DNA of 64,000 nucleotides from Limnoglobus roseus (GTDB lineage: Bacteria; Planctomycetota; Planctomycetia; Gemmatales; Gemmataceae), in the NCBI RefSeq assembly GCF_008254045.1, contig NZ_CP042425.1, positions 7,206,163-7,270,162 on the forward strand, read 5' to 3'. Below, one piece after another: positions 59,517 to 64,000 of this stretch. The translations under genes were made by a program, and so were the position numbers. How positions within the stretch are numbered: position 1 is the stretch's first letter; each line of letters starts with the position of its first letter. Below the pieces are notes generated by a model. The model ran no database searches. It saw only the letters and a program-made list of their open reading frames with translations, and had not been told where the DNA came from.

Positions 59517-60722
59517 TCAGGCGAAAGACTTCTTTCTTTCAGGCTTTATGGACTTGAGGCCCTGTTCATAAAGGGGAGTAAGTACCTGCTGATCGATCCA
59601 TTCGATAGCAGGCACGCATACCGCGTCGGCAAACCCCCAAAGTTGCTGAATCTCGCTTCCGACCAGTGGAAAGTCGGGTACTCCTTGGAGAGCGGCGTAT
59701 TCAGCCGGGCTCATCCATCGCATTTTCATTCGCCCACTTCTGATGGAGATGACTATTTGCTTTGCACTTCCCCCCTTCGGGGTCCGTAGACATCCGGCAA
59801 TACCATCAAACCTCACCTCAGCACGCATTTGTCCTTCCCTAATCCTTCTAAAAATTGTCCCTGTCCAGTCTGCCTTCGAAGCAACAATCTTATCCACCTG
59901 ACCACGATGCAGATCACTCATCATCGCGTAATGGCGAAGCACTTCGTGTTCGCTCCACCACGCCTGATCGTCGCCTACTGCTATCACATCTTTTAACTGT
60001 ATCTGCAACGAAGGTGGATTTGGCAGTTCAAATTCCACCCACCCTGTCTCCAATTCGATGTCTCTTTTCGCTCGCATGATGGCCGCGGATCGCAGTGGTG
60101 ATAGAGTCTGTGGCGGCCAGAGCCAACCCGCGCGCGCTTTTTCGACCGGTTTCAAATGCGAAAGAACTGCAATGATAAAAACGCGGGGCCGGCTCTGGGG
60201 TGTGAAGTGTGAGGCGTCTAAGACGAAGGCATCGAGCCAATACCCCAATTTGCTCAACGCACGAACAGCATCTGCGAAGTCTTCGCCGCCTCGCGAAGTT
60301 AATAATCCGGTAACATTCTCAACCATAATTACTTGCGGCTGCCGAGATCCAAGTGATTTCACGACATCTATGAACCCAAAGAATGTCGAAGATTCCTTTC
60401 CTGCCAGTCCGCGATAATTCCCGGCCAAGCTAAGATCGACGCATGGAAAAGATGCGGTAGCCAAAAAAGGCTGACCTGGCATCCTGGTTACAACTGCGTT
60501 CGCATCCGTAATATCGTGAAGATGAAAGTGCTCATCCACGCCGAAACGAGCCTCGTACGCTTGCTGTTTTTTTGCACTAATATCATTCGCGTAGACGCAT
60601 CTCCAGCCCGTTCGCACCAACCCCTCACGGACCAATCCGATACCCGCAAAGAACTCAGAGAATGTTTTCTCGCTAATCGTCTTCGTTCTCTTGGCAGGGA
60701 TTTTCTTGGTTTTCAAGCTCAT
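59517..60722 (-). CDS. C5-cytosine DNA methyltransferase
   Basis: A 401-residue type II methyltransferase. Motif I EFFAGIGLVREGL binds SAM, motif IV ASFPCVDLSLAG holds the catalytic Cys, motif VI MVENV and motif VIII QSRPRVF follow; motif IX-X are near the end. It is divergent from the controller gene and protects DNA from the nuclease at 61146. The recognition sequence cannot be read from sequence. Confidence 0.92.
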   Translation of the reverse strand: MSLKTKKIPAKRTKTISEKTFSEFFAGIGLVREGLVRTGWRCVYANDISAKKQQAYEARFGVDEHFHLHDITDANAVVTRMPGQPFLATASFPCVDLSLAGNYRGLAGKESSTFFGFIDVVKSLGSRQPQVIMVENVTGLLTSRGGEDFADAVRALSKLGYWLDAFVLDASHFTPQSRPRVFIIAVLSHLKPVEKARAGWLWPPQTLSPLRSAAIMRAKRDIELETGWVEFELPNPPSLQIQLKDVIAVGDDQAWWSEHEVLRHYAMMSDLHRGQVDKIVASKADWTGTIFRRIREGQMRAEVRFDGIAGCLRTPKGGSAKQIVISIRSGRMKMRWMSPAEYAALQGVPDFPLVGSEIQQLWGFADAVCVPAIEWIDQQVLTPLYEQGLKSIKPERKKSFA

Positions 60723-60754
60723 CCAGCACCTAACGGGCGACCGCGGTACGCATA

Positions 60755-60790
60755 GTCGGTGTACTTATAGTCTGTGGATTTGATTTCGTC
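60755..60790. promoter_or_regulatory. C-box operator of the restriction-modification system
   Basis: ACTTATAGTCTGTGGATTTG at 60763-60782 closely follows the classical C-box pattern (ACTTATAGTC, GTG, GA-rich half), with a second AGTC-type half-site at 60753-60756. It lies between the divergent methyltransferase and controller genes, exactly where C proteins bind to time expression. Confidence 0.7.
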
Positions 60791-60811
60791 AACCCCGAGA
60801 ATCTTCACCCT

Positions 60812-61066
60812 ATGGACCAACTTGACGTAAAAGTCCTTTTCGGTGCTCGCGTTAGGCATCTCCGAAAGGAACAGGGTTTCAGCCAAGAAGACTTTGCTCA
60901 CCGTGTCGGGCTCGATCGGAGCTACATGGGTGGGGTGGAGCGGGGTGAAAGAAACATTAGCCTTGAAAACATTTGTTTGATTGCAAGAGCATTGAATCTG
61001 CCCGTATCTCAAATATTCATCGGCTGGACCGATGTGGCTCCGCCTGAGAATACCCCTGAAGAGTGA
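60812..61066 (+). CDS. Controller (C) protein, XRE family
   Basis: An 84-residue HTH protein (RVRHLRKEQGFSQEDFAHRV, GLDRSYMGGVERGERNISL) of the restriction-modification controller type. It would bind the C-box upstream and activate its own operon with the nuclease while repressing the methyltransferase. There is no distance problem: the nuclease frame opens before this gene ends. Confidence 0.85.
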   Translation: MDQLDVKVLFGARVRHLRKEQGFSQEDFAHRVGLDRSYMGGVERGERNISLENICLIARALNLPVSQIFIGWTDVAPPENTPEE

Positions 61067-61145
61067 CTTTTTACTGTCGATTCTTGACCTCTTTAACGAT
61101 TGGTTCGGAAATATCTTGGGCTGGCAGTCCAGCCAAGGCCTGACA

Positions 61146-61946
61146 ATGCCCCAGAAGAGACATGGAAAGAGCCGAATGGACGTTCTTTCGGGAATCGTGG
61201 CGCAAATTAAATCCGCAAAACGTGATTTAGACAAATACCAGCCCCATGAAGTAGACTGGAACCAGCATGCAGTAGCGGCAGCTGAGGAACTCGTGCCATG
61301 GTTGTCTACTGTCGTTCACGGAATGAAGGACTATGTTCAAGATGTATTAAATGCGCCTGCACTACTACGATCACTCTGGGGAACGATTCGCAAGCATGTC
61401 GACTTACCTACAGAACAGATAGAGGCTTTCGATAGGCAACTGACACTTGATGATGTTCTCAGAGAGTCGGTCACCGGGGAAGTTATTAGCAATGTGGTGA
61501 CTAAGTATTTGATCGAGCATCATCCTACGGCTTCCCTCAAGTCGAACGGCCGAAGTGACTACCCCGATCTTTTTCTTAGCGATCGCGACTACACACTGTT
61601 GCCTGTTTTCAAAAGGATCAAGAAAATCCCTCTAAAAGAGGGCAAAGCTGAAGAGCAATATGGTGCTTCCATCAAGGGCTCCCATAAGCGCCCCGTAAGA
61701 ATTCCCGATGGGCTAGAGATCAAAACATGCCGAGACCGGATAGCCGTAGACTGTCATCATCCGCATGCTGGGCTTCATTTAATACTTTTGTTCTCCCACA
61801 GTAAACGAATATTTAATGTCAGCGACGTTCGGATCGGATTTCTTCGCCATGAGGACTACCGCGAGTCTAATCGCAATACTACCGCAACGACCGTGAAATA
61901 TTCCTTTAACGGAGACAGATTCTTAAGTTTGTTAAGCTCGTCGTGA
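61146..61946 (+). CDS. Type II restriction endonuclease, putative
   Basis: A 266-residue protein next to the C gene. The core GRSDYPDLFLSDRDY ... PDGLEIKTCRD has the D and E-x-K of a PD-(D/E)xK nuclease. The frame is open from an ATG at 61032 that overlaps the C gene, as in PvuII-type operons, but the Met at 61146 begins a more typical N-terminus. Activity is inferred from context; no isoschizomer family was recognised. Confidence 0.75.
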   Translation: MPQKRHGKSRMDVLSGIVAQIKSAKRDLDKYQPHEVDWNQHAVAAAEELVPWLSTVVHGMKDYVQDVLNAPALLRSLWGTIRKHVDLPTEQIEAFDRQLTLDDVLRESVTGEVISNVVTKYLIEHHPTASLKSNGRSDYPDLFLSDRDYTLLPVFKRIKKIPLKEGKAEEQYGASIKGSHKRPVRIPDGLEIKTCRDRIAVDCHHPHAGLHLILLFSHSKRIFNVSDVRIGFLRHEDYRESNRNTTATTVKYSFNGDRFLSLLSSS

Positions 61947-62069
61947 TTAATACGGGCCATTCCTTCCCTCAGCAAACATATGTCATTTAAGCAATGGTGA
62001 AGGAGCAACCGCCTTGAAGCGGCCGAAATGTAAATAACGGGGTTAGGCCTCGTCCAGCTGGGCGCTGGA

Positions 62070-62216
62070 ATGCACATCCCGAAGACATTTAGCCCGGCTG
62101 AATTGTTGGCGGCGGTTGAATGGGTGATGGGTAGGATTGGAGACTATCCGTTTTGGAAGAGGTGGTCAGGTATAGGTCGATCCGCTGACACTTACGGCAT
62201 GCTTAGGTGGAATTGA
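62070..62216 (+). CDS. Small ORF (48 aa), doubtful
   Basis: A 48-codon frame with a Trp-rich C-terminal half (YPFWKRWSGIG). No ribosome site stands out. The rest of 61947-62254 shows no other feature. Confidence 0.3.
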   Translation: MHIPKTFSPAELLAAVEWVMGRIGDYPFWKRWSGIGRSADTYGMLRWN

Positions 62217-62254
62217 AGAGAGCGGAGGGCAGTAACCCACCCCCCTAGCAGACA

Positions 62255-62356
62255 TCACTCGTTATCCTGCTTCTTCCAAACGTTCCACAAGGTCAAGCCC
62301 TGAAAGACCGCTGAAATCGCTTTCAAAACGAGGTCCGCCACGTAGTAGGCTTCCAT
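62255..62356 (-). CDS. Small membrane peptide (33 aa)
   Basis: A 33-residue peptide with AAGGAG before its ATG. It has one amphipathic or membrane helix (VADLVLKAISAVFQGLTLW). Function unknown. Confidence 0.45.
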   Translation of the reverse strand: MEAYYVADLVLKAISAVFQGLTLWNVWKKQDNE

Positions 62357-62631
62357 CTCACACTCCTTTCCTCCCGCAAAGCCCTCTCCCCGACCGTGGG
62401 ATCGTCGGAAGGGAGGCTGCCACTCGGCAACCCGCCCGAGGCCACGCAACTGGCCCCCGGTGGATTGCCGAGCGTCGAAAGGCGTTAGTGATTGTTGGTA
62501 CGGCGTTACCGCCGAACTCGCCTAACCACCCCGAGCTGGGGTAGTATTCGTCTGCTGAACAAGAGTGTACCAAGCCGGGAATTGGCGGCCAGAGAAATTG
62601 TTCGAAAGTCGGTGCGAGCGGTCGGTAAGAA
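62357..62631. other. Intergenic region, no gene seen
   Basis: About 275 bases. A CCCC/GGGG stem occurs near 62528-62542. No convincing promoter or gene. Confidence 0.35.
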
Positions 62632-62796
62632 TTGCTGGACATCGGTGAACAACTCTACGAACCTCGCGGGCAATCCAAGCTGGCAGGGGCGTTATCTATC
62701 TCCACCCGCACGATCCGCTACTGGCTGGCCGGGAAACGAAAAATCCGCCCGGTGATCGCCAAGCGGATTCACAGCTTGAAGTCAAAAGTTGACTAA
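62632..62796 (+). CDS. Small HTH protein (54 aa) facing the integrase
   Basis: A 54-residue protein with a TTG start just after an in-frame stop. ISTRTIRYWLAGKRKIRP is nearly the same HTH block as in the protein at 1606. Its stop overlaps the integrase stop by 4 bases on the opposite strand. A small regulator of integration or immunity is possible. Confidence 0.55.
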   Translation: MLDIGEQLYEPRGQSKLAGALSISTRTIRYWLAGKRKIRPVIAKRIHSLKSKVD

Positions 62797-63998
62797 GACG
62801 CTTTCTCGACCGTCGAGTTGACCGCGGCCAGCAGGTGCTCGCCGTCGGTCGAGAGACTTTCATAATGGCGGCAGAGCATGGAGGCGTCACGATGCCCAAG
62901 CAACGTCGCCACGGTAATCGGGTCGTGCCCCTCCTTCAGCTTCCGGGTCGCGAAAAGATGCCTTAAATCATAGAGCGCAAACCGTTGCTTCCCCTTCCGC
63001 GCCAGCGCAGCTCGCTCCTTCCTTCGATCAATCACCGCCTTCTGATGAGCCGCCCGCGCCTCGGCGAGCTTGGCCGGGCCCTTGTACCGACGGCGGTCGA
63101 AGCGCGGCAGAGGAGGGATCGTTTCGATTGCCCCCGACATTTTCACGAGCAGCCGCTGGAAGCGTGAGACGACCGCCTGGGCCCGCCACGGGTTGCCGTC
63201 GATGTTGCGGAACAGTTTCCCCGTCGGGCGGATGGACCTCAACTTCGCGAGACTTTCCTCGGCGGCGGTGGTCAGGTAAATGACCCGCCAGCGGCGCTTG
63301 CCCTTCGCCTCGGCGGGCGGGATTTCGATCCGGTGCTTGTCCAGGTGGACGTGCCGGGCCTCGATCAGGCGAGCCTCCTGGGGCCGCACACCCACCTCGT
63401 AGGCGAAGATCAGCAAGTCGCGGAAGGCCGCGTCTTTCACGAAGCCGAGCAACCGGGTGAAGTCGGCGGCCGTGACCGTGCTCTCGCGCTTCGTGGCCTG
63501 GGGCTTCTCCACGCCGTTGACCGGGTTCTTGTCGAGGTAGCCGAGCTTCACCGCCCAGTTGAACGGACGCAGCACGGCGACGATGGCACCCCGGCGTTGG
63601 TTCGCTCCCCACTTGGCGTGAGCCGGGCTATCGACCCAGTCTTGCAGGTGGTGCGGTTTCAGGTCGGTCGGCAGGAGCGTCTTGGCCGAGGGCTTGAGCG
63701 ACTTGCAGAAGCTTTGCAGGTGCTCGGTGTACCACTCCAGGGAGCGGCCGGCACGGTGCTTCTCGGTCCAGGAGAGGAACTTGTCGAGGAGTTCCGCGAC
63801 CGAGAGTTCGGTAGATTTCTTTTCGCGCGAAACGGGCGATGGCCGGGGAGCCGCCATCACGCGATAGAATTCGGCCCACGCTGCTTTCTCGGTAACAGCG
63901 TTTTTAGGACCGGGGGTGAGCTTGATTTGCTGCTTGCCGACCTGGACGTACCAGGCGTTGCGGGCGGAACGAAAAAAGGGTTTTGGCGAGTGGGACAT
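62793..63998 (-). CDS. int: Tyrosine recombinase (prophage integrase)
   Basis: A 401-residue integrase starting at an ATG two bases from the window end. A core-binding domain (about 65-170) precedes the catalytic domain with Arg in VGVRPQEARLIE near 210, YDLRHLFATR (Arg near 350), LLGHRDASML (His) and the nucleophile Tyr in CRHYES. A 60-residue insertion rich in Arg/Lys (RRRYKGPAKLAEARAAHQKA) lies before the Y-D-L-R-H box. Sequence differs clearly from the left integrase, so two recombination systems are present. Confidence 0.92.
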   Translation of the reverse strand: MSHSPKPFFRSARNAWYVQVGKQQIKLTPGPKNAVTEKAAWAEFYRVMAAPRPSPVSREKKSTELSVAELLDKFLSWTEKHRAGRSLEWYTEHLQSFCKSLKPSAKTLLPTDLKPHHLQDWVDSPAHAKWGANQRRGAIVAVLRPFNWAVKLGYLDKNPVNGVEKPQATKRESTVTAADFTRLLGFVKDAAFRDLLIFAYEVGVRPQEARLIEARHVHLDKHRIEIPPAEAKGKRRWRVIYLTTAAEESLAKLRSIRPTGKLFRNIDGNPWRAQAVVSRFQRLLVKMSGAIETIPPLPRFDRRRYKGPAKLAEARAAHQKAVIDRRKERAALARKGKQRFALYDLRHLFATRKLKEGHDPITVATLLGHRDASMLCRHYESLSTDGEHLLAAVNSTVEKAS

Positions 63999-64000
63999 GG

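Noticed and set aside
1..64000. CRISPR array, diversity-generating retroelement, integron
   Set aside because: No regularly spaced repeats, reverse transcriptase, or integron-type integrase with attC-like array was found.

Overview
The window is GC-rich accessory DNA, probably from a planctomycete of the Gemmata type. This is an inference from the gene types: a small coiled HTH protein of planctomycete style, a leucine-rich-repeat lipoprotein, IS630 and IS5 elements, and integrase tails that run into a tRNA fragment. No rRNA, complete tRNA, CRISPR array or clear housekeeping gene was seen. Almost everything belongs to mobile DNA, and tyrosine recombinases lie at both ends of the window.

Layout. 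1-1467: a tyrosine recombinase open at the window start, whose 3' tail covers the 3' half of a tRNA-Phe-like gene. 1.6-10.5 kb: mostly leftward genes, with small phage-type proteins, a metallophosphoesterase, an excisionase-like HTH, small membrane proteins, a VirD4/TraG-type coupling protein cut in two by a 1.8 kb IS630 element with a passenger gene, and a ParB-like protein. 10.7-11.6 kb: an HTH regulator. 11.68-12.45 kb: no credible ORF but more than a dozen perfect stems, a candidate large ornate non-coding RNA. 12.6-16.7 kb: a rightward operon built around a DUF4942-type adenine methyltransferase. 16.8-20.4 kb: small regulators, a GP88-like protein and zinc-ribbon proteins. 20.5-22.9 kb: an AT-richer gene for a SIR2-like domain fused to a Ser/Thr kinase, a candidate antiphage sensor-effector. 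23.0-26.4 kb: a MobF/TrwC relaxase-helicase operon.

26.6-31.2 kb: leftward early phage recombination genes (Gp157, Bet/RecT, a NinB-like protein, SSB), with one small gene split by an IS5-family element. 31.2-35.5 kb: a rightward early operon with an RHH regulator, GIY-YIG nuclease, DUF1064 nuclease, HTH, a DUF1376 replication protein and a DnaI-like helper. 35.9-37.2 kb: a leucine-rich-repeat lipoprotein on the opposite strand. 37.4-59.5 kb: a nearly continuous late operon of a P22-like podovirus (TerS, TerL, portal, scaffold, coat, gp4- and gp10-like tail proteins, ejection proteins, tail fibre, endolysin, holin). 59.5-61.9 kb: a C-protein-controlled type II restriction-modification system. 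62-64 kb: small genes and a second integrase.

Taken together, one stretch carries a complete virion-building module plus partition (ParB), DNA-processing for conjugation (relaxase and coupling protein) and defence cargo. No mating-pair-formation genes were seen, so any conjugal transfer would need a helper. A phage-plasmid or a mobilizable prophage is the simplest reading. Both insertion sequences have identifiable target duplications, and their removal restores the broken reading frames exactly, which argues that both are recent.
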